Source: an uncultured Collinsella sp.
GTDB taxonomy: Bacteria; Actinomycetota; Coriobacteriia; Coriobacteriales; Coriobacteriaceae
Length of the DNA stretch: 20,557 bases
Direction of reading: 5' to 3'
Assembly: GCA_900751755.1 (NCBI GenBank)
Contig: CAADSP010000056.1
Location: 1-20,557 of the forward strand
Shown piece after piece: positions 1-6,819 of the stretch. Made by a program: the position numbers and the translations under genes. The notes below the pieces were generated by a model that saw only the letters and a program-made list of their open reading frames with translations, was not told where the DNA came from and made no database searches. How positions within the stretch are numbered: the first letter of the stretch is position 1; every line of letters begins with the position of its first letter.

Positions 1-511
1 GGGGGCGCGGGGCCGCGCCGAGCCCCAGCGCGTAGGGGGGCAGCCGGCCCAGCACGACCCCCGCCCAGCCGCCCGCAAGCGGAGCGGGCCCGAGCGGCAG
101 GCGCCCGGCGGTGGCGAGCACAGCCCCGAACACGCCGAGCGCCACGGCCAGCGCGCCCGCGCCGAGCGCCGCAAGGGCGAGCAACTTCGCCGCGACGGCG
201 CGCCCGCGCGAGGGGACCGCCGTGAGGTTGGCGAGGCGCCCGGCAGCGCGCTCCTCGTCCACGGCGAGCCCGCAGACGATGGCGGACATGAGCGGCATGA
301 GGGCGCCGAGGAACTGGGCGTAGGCGTCCGCGCCCAGCGCCGGGTCCCATCGGGTTACGGAGAAGTACTCGCCGCAGGCAAGACCGGCTGCCAGGCCGCA
401 GACGAGGTGCACTGCCGTGAGCGGGGAGCGCGCCAGGCGCAGGGCCTCGGAGAGCAGGGCCCGCGGGAGAGTCATGCGCGGCGTCGGGTCGGAGAGTCGT
501 GTCACGGCCAT
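1..511 (-). CDS. Lantibiotic-immunity ABC transporter permease, MutG-like (3' part cut by window edge)
   Basis: Reading the minus strand from the ATG at 511 gives 170 residues with no stop before the window edge, so the C-terminus is missing. The product begins MAVTRLSDPTPRM and contains hydrophobic segments separated by a short loop with the pattern VDEERAAGRLANL, which matches the acidic 'E-x-x-AG-x-x-x-N-L' loop of the MutG/EpiG/SpaG permeases. These form, with a MutE/EpiE-type permease and an ATPase, an exporter that protects the cell membrane from lantibiotics. The start overlaps the stop of the upstream permease by one base (TGATG), so the two are probably translationally coupled. No bacteriocin biosynthesis gene is visible here; it could lie beyond the left edge, or the operon could serve resistance only. 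Confidence 0.75.
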   Translation of the reverse strand, partial: MAVTRLSDPTPRMTLPRALLSEALRLARSPLTAVHLVCGLAAGLACGEYFSVTRWDPALGADAYAQFLGALMPLMSAIVCGLAVDEERAAGRLANLTAVPSRGRAVAAKLLALAALGAGALAVALGVFGAVLATAGRLPLGPAPLAGGWAGVVLGRLPPYALGLGAAPRP

Positions 512-1277
512 CACCTCTCCTCGGAGCGCGCGAACCAGCCCGCGCCCGCCGCCGTGAGCGCGGCGAACGCGAGCGCGCAGACCGCAAGGCCCGCCAGTGT
601 GAGCATGCCGTCCGCCGTGAGCGCCCCGCCGAGCGCCATGTCCGCCGCGAGTGGCTCGCCGCTCGGCAGCACAGGGATGAAGCTCGTAGGGATGACCATG
701 CTCGCCGACGGCGGAAAGAGCTGCGGCAGTGGCATCAGCGACCAGGCGAAACCACCCACGAGCTGCGCGGCGAGCGGGCAGAAGATGCCCGCGAGCATGC
801 CAAGCCGCGCCGTGAGGAAGAGCCCTGCGGGGATCATCCACGCCGCGGTCACCGTGTTGACGAGCGCGCAGAGGAGCATCGTGAGCGTGCCCGCGACCGT
901 GAGGCCCTGCGAGGAGAACGCCGATCCCGCGAGGTAGATGCCGAAGACCACGAGGTTCGAGAGCGCGCAGAGCGCGAGGCACCAGAGCGCCTTGGCCCAC
1001 CAGGCGCGCCTAAGCGGGAAGCCCAGGCCCAGAAGCCCCCGCATCCGCGTGCGCGCGTCCGCCCGCGCGACGCACGCCACCACGAGCGAGAGAGACACGG
1101 GCAGGAAGAGCGCGTACCAGTAGTTCCACGCGCTGAAGATCTGCACGCCCCGGTAGGGCATCGCGCCGAGCAGCGGCATCGGCAGCGCCATGAGCACGGC
1201 CAGGCGAACCGGTGCCGCGTGGCGCGACTTCAGGGCCTCGGCGCGCAGGCACGCGAGCAGGCCGCCTTTCTTGCCCG

Positions 1278-1281
<4 letters not shown>
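511..1281 (-). CDS. Lantibiotic-immunity ABC transporter permease, MutE/EpiE-like
   Basis: A 256-residue integral membrane protein, close to the usual length of about 250 for MutE/EpiE permeases. Family-like signals are an N-terminal 'LRAEALKSRH' cytosolic stretch before the first helix, a 'WNYWYALFLP' segment near residue 52, and a mid-protein 'WMIPAGLFLTARLGM' helix followed by a 'LPQLFPPSASMVIP' loop, which is where the family places its PxxxxxxPxG-like extracellular segment. About six membrane helices can be drawn. Its ATG overlaps the ATPase stop by four bases and its stop overlaps the next permease start, so the three genes form one tightly coupled operon. The expected role is expelling a lantibiotic-type peptide from the membrane; the substrate cannot be read from the sequence. 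Confidence 0.82.
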
Positions 1282-2006
<725 letters not shown>

Positions 2007-2027
2007 GGGTTCGTCCTTTCTCTTCCG

Positions 2028-2060
2028 GGCGCGCGGGCCGAGTCGCCGTGCCCGCGCGCC
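2028..2060. promoter_or_regulatory. GC-rich inverted repeat in the ABC operon leader
   Basis: GGCGCGCGGGC (2028-2038) and GCCCGCGCGCC (2050-2060) are perfectly complementary 11-bp arms around an 11-base loop. On the minus strand the hairpin would sit in the 5' leader of the ABC operon, about 20 bases before its ribosome site. No U-run follows on the minus strand, so it may be an mRNA stabiliser, an attenuator relic or an operator. A smaller dyad, CACCAT-CC-ATGGTG, lies at about 2076-2089. Confidence 0.5.
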
Positions 2061-2172
2061 TTATCTTTCGGGTTCACCATCCATGGTGGGGCGCGTTTCT
2101 AACGAAGCTGTAACGGCCGTTGGGCTCTTTTGGCGCCAGCCCTTCTCGACCCGTACGCCACTCATGGTATGT

Positions 2173-2184
2173 TTATCGCGATAA
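2173..2184. promoter_or_regulatory. Palindromic operator upstream of the TetR stub
   Basis: TTATCGCGATAA is a perfect 12-bp palindrome, starting 29 bases before the GTG start of the truncated TetR gene and lying in the divergent region facing the ABC operon. A short palindrome between a TetR gene and a divergent exporter operon is the classic place for a TetR operator. The assignment is by position and symmetry only. Confidence 0.55.
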
Positions 2185-2201
2185 CAAGGACGGAGGTGCC
2201 C

Positions 2202-2303
2202 GTGGCACGCAATAAGTACCCGGAGGAGACGGTCGAGAAGATTCTCGACGTTGCCGAGCGGCTCCTCGTGGAGCGCGGCTACGAGCACACCACGATGATC
2301 TGA
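2202..2303 (+). pseudogene. TetR-family regulator, N-terminal stub only
   Basis: A GTG start at 2202, preceded by GGAGGT at 2192-2197, opens a 33-codon frame that begins MARNKYPEETVEKILDVAE and ends HTTMI before a TGA at 2301-2303. This is the first part of a TetR DNA-binding domain (helix 1 plus the 'AERLLVERGYEHTTM' turn), which in intact members continues to about 190 residues with the rest of the helix-turn-helix and a ligand-binding domain. Everything after 'TTM' is gone and the sequence passes directly into a piece of a restriction specificity gene. The stub cannot bind DNA as a normal TetR, so the divergent ABC operon has probably lost this repressor. Confidence 0.82.
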
Positions 2304-2484
2304 AGAGCAATACGCTAAACCGAAAAAGGTAATCGAAGCCGCGCTTGTGGACTTATCGAGGGTCGAGATTCCCGCCCCATCCATCGGCACCCAGCAGAAG
2401 GTCGTCGACATCCTCGACCGCTTCGACTCCCTAACGAAATCGCTCACCGACGGTAGGATAAACCCCCATGAATATATGAATTGA
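2302..2484 (+). pseudogene. Type I restriction specificity subunit (HsdS), C-terminal remnant
   Basis: From 2302 an open frame without a start codon reads to the TGA at 2482-2484. It contains LSRVEIPAPSIGTQQKVVDI followed by LDRFDSL. This matches the end of an HsdS target-recognition domain and its conserved helix, typically '...VEIPVPPLEEQ..IV.ILDRFD.L', which clamps to the HsdM methylase subunits in a type I restriction-modification enzyme. Only about 50 of the usual 400 residues remain and no hsdM or hsdR is present in the window. The junction with the TetR stub lies within a few bases of 2300, so a deletion or recombination joined two unrelated genes here. Confidence 0.75.
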
Positions 2485-2565
2485 CCTGCTGACTCCAATG
2501 AAGATTGGAGGGTAACTGCCAGGGGTGACGGCCCAGCGAGTGTTATTTTGCGAGCTATGCGCATT

Positions 2566-2596
2566 GAAAGCGACCTTTCGTGGTATAAACTACTTG
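2566..2596 (+). promoter_or_regulatory. Candidate promoter for the type III toxin-antitoxin-like locus
   Basis: TTGAAA near 2566-2571 (5 of 6 to the -35 consensus) is followed after about 16 bases by TAAACT (4 of 6 to the -10). It would start transcription near 2600, giving a leader of about 140 bases before the toxin-like gene. The -10 is weak, so this is only a suggestion. Confidence 0.35.
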
Positions 2597-2597
2597 C

Positions 2598-2714
2598 CGG
2601 AAGCCGCGGCTTTCAGAGTACGGCTTACGTGTACGTTTAACCTCCGTGGGCGACGGGGTGCCGCAAGGCGTAGAATATCGCCCACCTGTAGGGGCCTGCA
2701 GCGATGCGGGCCCC
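2598..2714 (+). ncRNA. Structured leader, candidate type III antitoxin RNA
   Basis: This non-coding stretch lies where type III systems keep their RNA antitoxin, directly upstream of the toxin gene. It contains the 12-base palindrome AAGCCGCGGCTT (2601-2612); a long hairpin with perfect arms GTGGGCGA (2646-2653) and TCGCCCAC (2678-2685), nesting a second stem GCC-GCAA-GGC (2660-2669) closed by a GNRA-type loop; and a stem GGGGCC (2691-2696) with GGCCCC (2709-2714), also capped by a GNRA loop (GCGA). The last stem sits just before the toxin ribosome site, where ToxIN loci carry a leaky terminator, but it lacks a U-run. I could not find the tandem 34-45-base repeats typical of ToxI, so the assignment is tentative. 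Confidence 0.35.
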
Positions 2715-2739
2715 GCTTCGTATGAAGGGGGCGTAACCG

Positions 2740-3189
2740 ATGAAGATCGTATCCATCTCCCAGGACTTCTTCGACCTCGTCGAGGGCGACCGCGAGCTCA
2801 TGCTTAAGCACAATCGCCCCTGCATCGTGGTGGTGAGGCTGCGTTTCCGCGGGAAGCGCAGGGACTTCGCCGTGCCGCTGCGTTCCAACATCGCCCCTAA
2901 CGTGCCCAAAGACCAGTACTTTGCGTTGCCACCCCGCCCCACGACGCGCCCCGGCTGCCGCCACGGCATCCACTACATCAAGATGTTCCCCATAACCAAG
3001 GCCTACCAGCGCCGCTTCAGGACCGAAGGCTCGGCCTACTACGAGACGCTCCAGCGCATCATCGATGGCAACACCAAGCGCATTGTCTCCGAGTGCCAGG
3101 CGTACCTCGACCGCTACGAGCGCGAGGGAAGGCCTTGCTTTGCCGTCGACATCGACCGCATCGTGGGGCTGCTGGAGGGCGAGAAGTAG
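2740..3189 (+). CDS. Candidate type III toxin, ToxN/AbiQ/TenpN-like endoribonuclease
   Basis: A 149-residue soluble protein with a start supported by AAGGGGG at 2725-2731. The order of features fits the ToxN/AbiQ/CptN/TenpN toxin fold: an N-terminal 'I-S-x-x-FF' strand-helix (4-12), 'NRPCIVVVRL' (25-34), a basic strand leading into FAVPLRSN (43-50, the 'IPLRSNI' motif of TenpN/CptN), then 'YFALPPR' (60-66), RHGIHYIKMFPI (74-85) and a helical C-terminus from about 97. Family members cut RNA and are held inactive by a pseudoknotted repeat RNA encoded just upstream; several act as phage abortive-infection systems. The gene has its own structured leader and a terminator directly after it, so it is a self-contained unit. 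It might instead be an uncharacterised relative of that fold. Its GC-rich codon use resembles its neighbours, so it is not a very recent arrival. Confidence 0.5.
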   Translation: MKIVSISQDFFDLVEGDRELMLKHNRPCIVVVRLRFRGKRRDFAVPLRSNIAPNVPKDQYFALPPRPTTRPGCRHGIHYIKMFPITKAYQRRFRTEGSAYYETLQRIIDGNTKRIVSECQAYLDRYEREGRPCFAVDIDRIVGLLEGEK

Positions 3190-3197
3190 GGCACCTC

Positions 3198-3236
3198 GGC
3201 TCAGTCTTGAGCCATGCGGAGCCGCTCCGCATTTTT
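3198..3236 (+). terminator. Terminator after the toxin-like gene
   Basis: TGCGGA (3215-3220), a GCCGC loop and TCCGCA (3226-3231) form a compact stem followed directly by TTTTT (3232-3236), a standard rho-independent terminator. A second small hairpin, GGCTCA-GTCT-TGAGCC, lies just before it (about 3198-3213). Confidence 0.85.
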
Positions 3237-3397
3237 GAACGCCGCGTGTGCGTCCCAAATACTTGAGAAACAAGCTGTGAAGTGCGGTGGCGCGCACGTG
3301 CCCGTGCATAGCCGTCACCATCAGCGTCTACGCGGCGTCGGCTTCAAGTGGAACTGGCGCCGCTGCTGTATATGGTTTGCCTTGCTGCAAATAGCGA

Positions 3398-3817
3398 TCA
3401 ATGCCCGCGATGTTTCTGCTTGCGCTTCAACTTTCGCTGCTCGAAGCGCGTCTCCGCCTCATCCGCGCGACGCTGAATTCTTGCTTGAGCCGACTCCCGC
3501 TTCATCGCTTCCCGCTGTGCCGCGAGCGCCTGTTGTGCCTTGGTGCTCACCGCGGGCCGTTTAAGGGCTTTCGCTGCCTCGCGGGCGCGCCGCTTGGGGT
3601 TCTTCGCGGGCTTGCTTGTTTCAGTGACCTTGTCGCCGAAGAACGAGAGCTTCTCCCATTCGCTTGTAACGAATCGCAGGATCTCCTCATCGGACGGCTC
3701 CGCGCCGAAGACGATGCGGGCGACGCCGTACCTTCCGTCCTCGACATGCTCCGCCAGCCCGACCCAGAATTGACCGTCGTGATATACGGTCAGGGTGGAC
3801 GACACGCTGATCTGCAT
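3398..3817 (-). CDS. yjdF: YjdF family protein (DUF2992)
   Basis: 139 residues starting MQISVSSTLTVYHDGQFWVG. The ATG at 3817 is preceded by AAAGGAGG (3826-3833), which is why this start was chosen over in-frame starts further upstream. Family marks are the 'L-T-V-Y-x-DGQFWVG' strand (9-20), 'VFGAEPSDEEILRFV' (36-50), 'NPKR.AREA.KA' (73-84), 'STKAQQAL' (91-98) and a strongly basic coiled tail ending KQKHRGH. YjdF proteins are small, probably RNA-associated proteins of unknown reaction, and in Firmicutes the gene is controlled by the yjdF riboswitch, which responds to azaaromatic compounds. The leader here fits that arrangement. It is a single-gene unit; its 3' end resembles short decayed sequences near 7320 and 12640. 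Confidence 0.88.
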   Translation of the reverse strand: MQISVSSTLTVYHDGQFWVGLAEHVEDGRYGVARIVFGAEPSDEEILRFVTSEWEKLSFFGDKVTETSKPAKNPKRRAREAAKALKRPAVSTKAQQALAAQREAMKRESAQARIQRRADEAETRFEQRKLKRKQKHRGH

Positions 3818-3938
3818 GGTTGGTTCCTCCTTTATGTAGATGACCATGCAGAGAAGGGACAACCAAGGAGGCAGGTTACTGATGCGGACTAGCGCACGCC
3901 CACGACTACCCGACGGGGACTGTGTTTTCATCTCTGGT
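3818..3938 (-). promoter_or_regulatory. Candidate yjdF riboswitch leader with anti-Shine-Dalgarno
   Basis: About 120 transcribed bases separate the predicted start near 3938 from yjdF. Read on the minus strand the leader contains AAAACACAGTCCCCGTCGGG then TAGTCGTGGG, which I believe fits the purine- and C-run-rich core of the yjdF motif. Near its 3' end it carries CCTCCTT (3865-3871), exactly complementary to AAGGAGG in the yjdF ribosome site (within 3826-3833). Pairing of these would hide the ribosome site, a typical translational switch. The base complement is seen directly; the riboswitch name rests on gene association and remembered consensus and needs a covariance-model search (Rfam yjdF). 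Confidence 0.68.
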
Positions 3939-3944
3939 GGTTGG

Positions 3945-3950
3945 ATTGTA
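3945..3950 (-). promoter_or_regulatory. Extended -10 promoter of yjdF
   Basis: On the minus strand the bases read TGCTACAAT, an extended -10 (TGn plus TACAAT, 5 of 6 to consensus). No good -35 is seen, as expected for extended -10 promoters. It would start the yjdF leader near 3938. Confidence 0.6.
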
Positions 3951-4029
3951 GCACGTGCGAATGCGCCCGGCATCGCTGCTGACATGGCGCTACTGGGATT
4001 CGCTCCTTGATGCATCCTTGTGCACATTG

Positions 4030-4080
4030 CCTTCTCGGTTTCGAAACTTTAGAAATAATCGAGTTTCGAAACCGAGAAGG
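4030..4080. repeat. 19-bp perfect inverted repeat before the DUF4143 remnant
   Basis: CCTTCTCGGTTTCGAAACT (4030-4048) and its exact reverse complement (4062-4080) flank 13 bases. Each arm contains the palindrome GTTTCGAAAC, so there are two symmetrical half-sites 32 bases apart. The right arm ends nine bases before the ATG at 4089 and includes GAGAAGG, the likely ribosome site. It could be an operator in which the DUF4143 ATPase or a partner binds, or a translational hairpin hiding the ribosome site. Confidence 0.75.
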
Positions 4081-4088
4081 AGTGGATT

Positions 4089-4356
4089 ATGGCTTGGGTA
4101 GACCGCAATACGTACCGACTCCACCGTGTTGGAGAGGCTGGCCGAGTACATGATGGACAACTCCGGCAACCTCAACTCGCCCAACAACATCGCCAACGTC
4201 CTCGACGCCAACAGGGTTCCCACCAACCACGTCACCGTCGGGCGCTATATCTCGTACCTCCGCGACGCTTTCGCCTTCTATGAGGCGAAGCGCTACGACA
4301 TCAAGGGGAAGAAGTACATCACTAACCGAAGAGGACTCCTCACCGAATTCCCTTGA
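4089..4356 (+). pseudogene. DUF4143-family AAA ATPase, doubly truncated remnant
   Basis: The ATG at 4089 begins MAWVDRNTY, which resembles the first residues of DUF4143 ATPases ('M.WI.R..Y...L...'). After about ten codons the sequence jumps, in another frame, to TVLERLAEYMMDNSGNLNSP and onward through NNIANVLDANRVPTNHVTVG and RYDIKGKKYI. That second part is the winged-helix/nuclease-like middle of the DUF4143 domain ('...SPN.IA..L......V...TV..Y...L..AF..Y...RYDIKGK...'). The P-loop ATPase core that should lie between is missing, and the end is also lost: after KGKKYI come TNRRGLLTEFP and a TGA. So it has an internal deletion with frameshift plus a C-terminal truncation and cannot be a working ATPase. 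Confidence 0.8.
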
Positions 4357-4368
4357 GATCGGTCGGCA

Positions 4369-4809
4369 TTATCGAGCGTGGGCGTTCTCGTAGACTTCTT
4401 TGATCTCTTCCGGCAAATTGTCGGGAATCAGCGCCTTCACTCTATCCTCGTTGCCATCTTGAATCGCTTGCTCGTAGTACCAGCATTTGAACTTCAACAT
4501 GTCCAGGGCACGGTTCATCTTCGCGATCTCCGACTCCATGTGGGCCTTCCGCTCCTCGAACATGGCCTTGCGCTGGGGGTATGTTGATGGATCCTCTGCA
4601 CACCATTCCATGAACAGACGGATGTCCTTGATCTCCATTCCCGCCTTCTTCAGGCATTCTATGACCCGAAGCGCCTCGAGTTCCGTATCGCCGAATCGGC
4701 GAATGCCGGACGTCCGCTCCAGCCCCGGGAACAATCCCTGCTTGTCGTAATACCGCAGCGTTGAGGCGGGCAGACCAAACATCTCCGCCACCTGTCCGAT
4801 TGTGTACAT
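4369..4809 (-). CDS. MerR family transcriptional regulator
   Basis: 146 residues opening MYTIGQVAEMFGLPASTLRY, the standard MerR winged helix-turn-helix, followed by 'YDKQGLFPGLERTSGIRRF' (wing 1) and a second helical part with 'LKKAGMEIKDIRLFMEW'. Residues from about 80 form the antiparallel dimer helix. The C-terminal effector part is short, as in regulators of stress and oxidoreductase genes, and has no conserved cysteine pair for metal binding. The gene is divergent from the flavodoxin remnant, decarboxylase/cupin and hydrolase genes, and the region between holds a MerR-like dyad inside a promoter, so it very probably controls that operon and perhaps itself. The inducer is not evident. 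Confidence 0.9.
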   Translation of the reverse strand: MYTIGQVAEMFGLPASTLRYYDKQGLFPGLERTSGIRRFGDTELEALRVIECLKKAGMEIKDIRLFMEWCAEDPSTYPQRKAMFEERKAHMESEIAKMNRALDMLKFKCWYYEQAIQDGNEDRVKALIPDNLPEEIKEVYENAHAR

Positions 4810-4840
4810 GGCCCCTCCGAATAAATCTCGAATTCATTCC

Positions 4841-4871
4841 TTGACCTAAAGTCAGGTTTAGGTATTACCTT
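4841..4871 (+). promoter_or_regulatory. MerR-type promoter/operator
   Basis: TTGACC (4841-4846) is a good -35. Between it and the likely -10 lies the dyad ACCTAAA (4844-4850), six bases, TTTAGGT (4857-4863). A -10 at TACCTT (4866-4871) gives the 19-base spacer typical of MerR-activated promoters; TATTAC (4863-4868) at 16 bases is the other reading. The dyad placed inside the spacer is the arrangement MerR proteins use to untwist their target. Confidence 0.72.
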
Positions 4872-4914
4872 CATTCTCGTCAATACAAATCGGTAGCGCA
4901 AGGGGTGGTCCGTA

Positions 4915-5013
4915 ATGGGCAAAACGGTTTTCGCCGGCGGCGTGAACGGTGTGGGCGATATCGCCGGGCATCCTGCTCTGGAACAGGCGCAACGAATGGG
5001 CATGGAAATCTAG
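4915..5013 (+). pseudogene. Flavodoxin-family (NADPH-dependent FMN reductase) C-terminal remnant
   Basis: A 32-codon frame starting at ATG 4915, with AGGGG just upstream, contains TVFAGGVNGVGDIAGHPALE and ends QRMGMEI. The 'F-A-G-G-V-N-x-x-G-x-I-x-G-x-P-A-L-x-x-A-x-x-x-G' pattern is the last strand and helix of NADPH-dependent FMN reductases of the iron-sulfur flavoprotein type, whose full length is about 180. The equivalent end is visible in the intact relative at 12779-13309. The nucleotide-binding part is gone, apparently by an in-frame internal deletion that left the original start. It lies first in the operon under the MerR promoter, so the ancestral operon was reductase, decarboxylase/cupin, hydrolase. 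Confidence 0.6.
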
Positions 5014-5077
5014 GCGGGCTACTTAGCCGCGCGGAGACAGATTAGTGTCCAGAACCATCGATAGGAGGAAATCGATC

Positions 5078-5845
5078 ATGGCAATTAAGCAGACGGCGGG
5101 CAGAGATGCCCTGGGGGACTTTGCCCCCAAATTCGCACAGCTCAACGACGATGTGCTGTTCGGCGAGGTGTGGAGCCGAGAAGACGGGCTTTCCCTTCGA
5201 GACCGCAGCGTGGTGACGGTGGTGGCCCTGATGGCGCAGGGGCTGACGGACTCTTCGTTCCAATACCATCTGATGTCCGCAAGGAACAATGGCGTGACTA
5301 GGACGGAGATAGCGGAAATCCTTACGCACGCGGCGTTTTATGCGGGATGGCCCAAGGCATGGGCGGCCTTCCGCATGGCGAAGGAGGTCTGGGCGGACGA
5401 GGGCGACGGCACCGACGCAAAGGCCCGACACCAAAACGAGATGGCCTTTCCCATCGGTGCCCCCAACGACGCATTTGCGAAGTACTTTATCGGGCAAAGC
5501 TACCTTGCGCCCCTTTCCACCGAGCAGGTCGGCGTCTACAACGTGACGTTTGAGCCCGGCTGCCGCAACAACTGGCACGTCCATCGCGCCAAAAGCGGCG
5601 GCGGGCAGATCCTCGTCTGCGTGGCTGGTCGAGGGTTTTACCAGGAATGGGGAAAGCCGGCACAGGAGCTGCGCCCGGGCGACGTGGTCAACATCGCCCC
5701 AGGTGTGAAACATTGGCACGGTGCGGCGCCCGACAGCTGGTTCTCCCATCTCGCAGTGGAGGTTCCGGGCGAGGAGGCCTCCAACGAGTGGTTGGAGCCC
5801 GTGGACGACGAGCAATACCTTAAAGCGACTGACAAGGAGGCTTAG
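5078..5845 (+). CDS. Carboxymuconolactone decarboxylase-cupin fusion protein
   Basis: 255 residues with a strong AGGAGG nine bases before the ATG at 5078. Residues about 10-110 are a carboxymuconolactone decarboxylase/AhpD-fold domain ('RDRSVVTVVALMAQGLTDSSFQYHL', 'GVTRTEIAEILTHAAFYAGWPKAWAA'); it lacks the CxxC of peroxidase-type AhpD. Residues about 145-235 are a cupin with metal ligands H167 and H169 (NNWHVHR), the GQILVCVAGRG strand and H212/H214 (KHWHGA). Such fusions occur in gut bacteria beside MerR regulators, flavodoxins and alpha/beta hydrolases, and probably act on small carbonyl, quinone or lactone compounds; the substrate is unknown. It ends two bases before the next start, so the two are co-translated. 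Confidence 0.88.
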   Translation: MAIKQTAGRDALGDFAPKFAQLNDDVLFGEVWSREDGLSLRDRSVVTVVALMAQGLTDSSFQYHLMSARNNGVTRTEIAEILTHAAFYAGWPKAWAAFRMAKEVWADEGDGTDAKARHQNEMAFPIGAPNDAFAKYFIGQSYLAPLSTEQVGVYNVTFEPGCRNNWHVHRAKSGGGQILVCVAGRGFYQEWGKPAQELRPGDVVNIAPGVKHWHGAAPDSWFSHLAVEVPGEEASNEWLEPVDDEQYLKATDKEA

Positions 5846-5847
5846 GC

Positions 5848-6819
5848 ATGGAACAGTTGAAACTGACGCAGGAATGGGACAAAGTATTTCCCAAAAGCGA
5901 TAAGGTTGAGCACAGCAAGGCGACCTTCCACAACCGATACGGCATCACGCTGGCTGCCGACGTATACGTGCCTAAGAACACGGAAGGCAAGCTGCCCGCC
6001 ATCGCCGTCAGCGGCCCGTTTGGCGCGGTGAAGGAGCAGTCCTCCGGTCTGTACGCGCAGAAAATGGCGGAGCTGGGCTTTTTCGCAATTGCCTTTGACC
6101 CGTCCTATACCGGCGAGAGCGGCGGCACGCCCCGCTATGTAGCATCCCCGGACATCAACACCGAGGACTTCTGCGCAGCGGTGGATTTCCTCTCTGTGCA
6201 GGAAAGCGTTGATCCGGAGCGTATCGGCATCATCGGTATCTGCGGTTGGGGCGGCATGGCAGTCAATGCGGCAGCCATCGACACCCGTATCAAAGCTACC
6301 GCGGCTATGACCATGTACGATATGACCCGCGTGACCGCAAACGGCTATTTTGACGCCGAGGATTCCGAGCAGGCGCGCTTTGAAAAGCGGAAAGCGTTGA
6401 ACGCGCAGCGCACCGAGGGCTATAAAAACGGCAGCTATGCGCTGGCGGGCGGCGTGGTCGATCAGCTGCCCGATGACGCGCCGCAGTTTGTGGCGGACTA
6501 TTACGCCTACTACAAGACTCCGCGAGGTTACCATCCCCGCAGCCTGGGCTCCAATGGCGGCTGGAATGTGACGTCCTCGCTGTCGTTTTTGAATATGCCG
6601 ATCTTGCAGTACGCCGGCGAGATCCGCTCCGCCGTGCTGCTGGTGCATGGCGAGAAGGCGCACTCCCGCTATTTCAGCGAAACCGCGTACGGCAAACTGA
6701 CTGGGGACAACAAGGAATTGCTCATTATCCCCAGTGCCAACCACACCGACCTTTACGATCAGATGGACATCATTCCGTTTGGAAGGCTGAAGGCATTCTT
6801 TGAGGAATACCTGAAATAA
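5848..6819 (+). CDS. Alpha/beta hydrolase, dienelactone hydrolase-like
   Basis: 323 residues, no signal peptide. The N-terminus holds the 'F-x-N-x-x-G-I-x-L-A-A-D-V-Y-V-P' strands (27-42) typical of this group, then a 'YAQKMAELGFFAIAFDPSYTGESGG' core (69-93). The nucleophile elbow reads GICGWGG (130-136): the residue at the tip is C132, not serine, as in dienelactone hydrolases (G-x-C-x-G-G). The acid is likely in 'LLVHGEKAHS' (264-273) and the base is H299 in PSANHTDLYD. It follows the decarboxylase/cupin gene with two bases between, under the MerR promoter. The pairing of a decarboxylase-fold protein with a Cys-type lactone hydrolase suggests joint handling of an unsaturated lactone or similar compound; this is inference. 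Confidence 0.85.
   Translation: MEQLKLTQEWDKVFPKSDKVEHSKATFHNRYGITLAADVYVPKNTEGKLPAIAVSGPFGAVKEQSSGLYAQKMAELGFFAIAFDPSYTGESGGTPRYVASPDINTEDFCAAVDFLSVQESVDPERIGIIGICGWGGMAVNAAAIDTRIKATAAMTMYDMTRVTANGYFDAEDSEQARFEKRKALNAQRTEGYKNGSYALAGGVVDQLPDDAPQFVADYYAYYKTPRGYHPRSLGSNGGWNVTSSLSFLNMPILQYAGEIRSAVLLVHGEKAHSRYFSETAYGKLTGDNKELLIIPSANHTDLYDQMDIIPFGRLKAFFEEYLK

Noticed and set aside
2590..3321. 243-codon minus-strand frame opposite the toxin-like gene
   Set aside because: It crosses the terminator, the toxin-like gene and the leader; the plus-strand frame has the ribosome site and family motifs.
3818..4027. Longer start for yjdF
   Set aside because: The extension lies in the predicted riboswitch leader, and AAAGGAGG supports the ATG at 3817.
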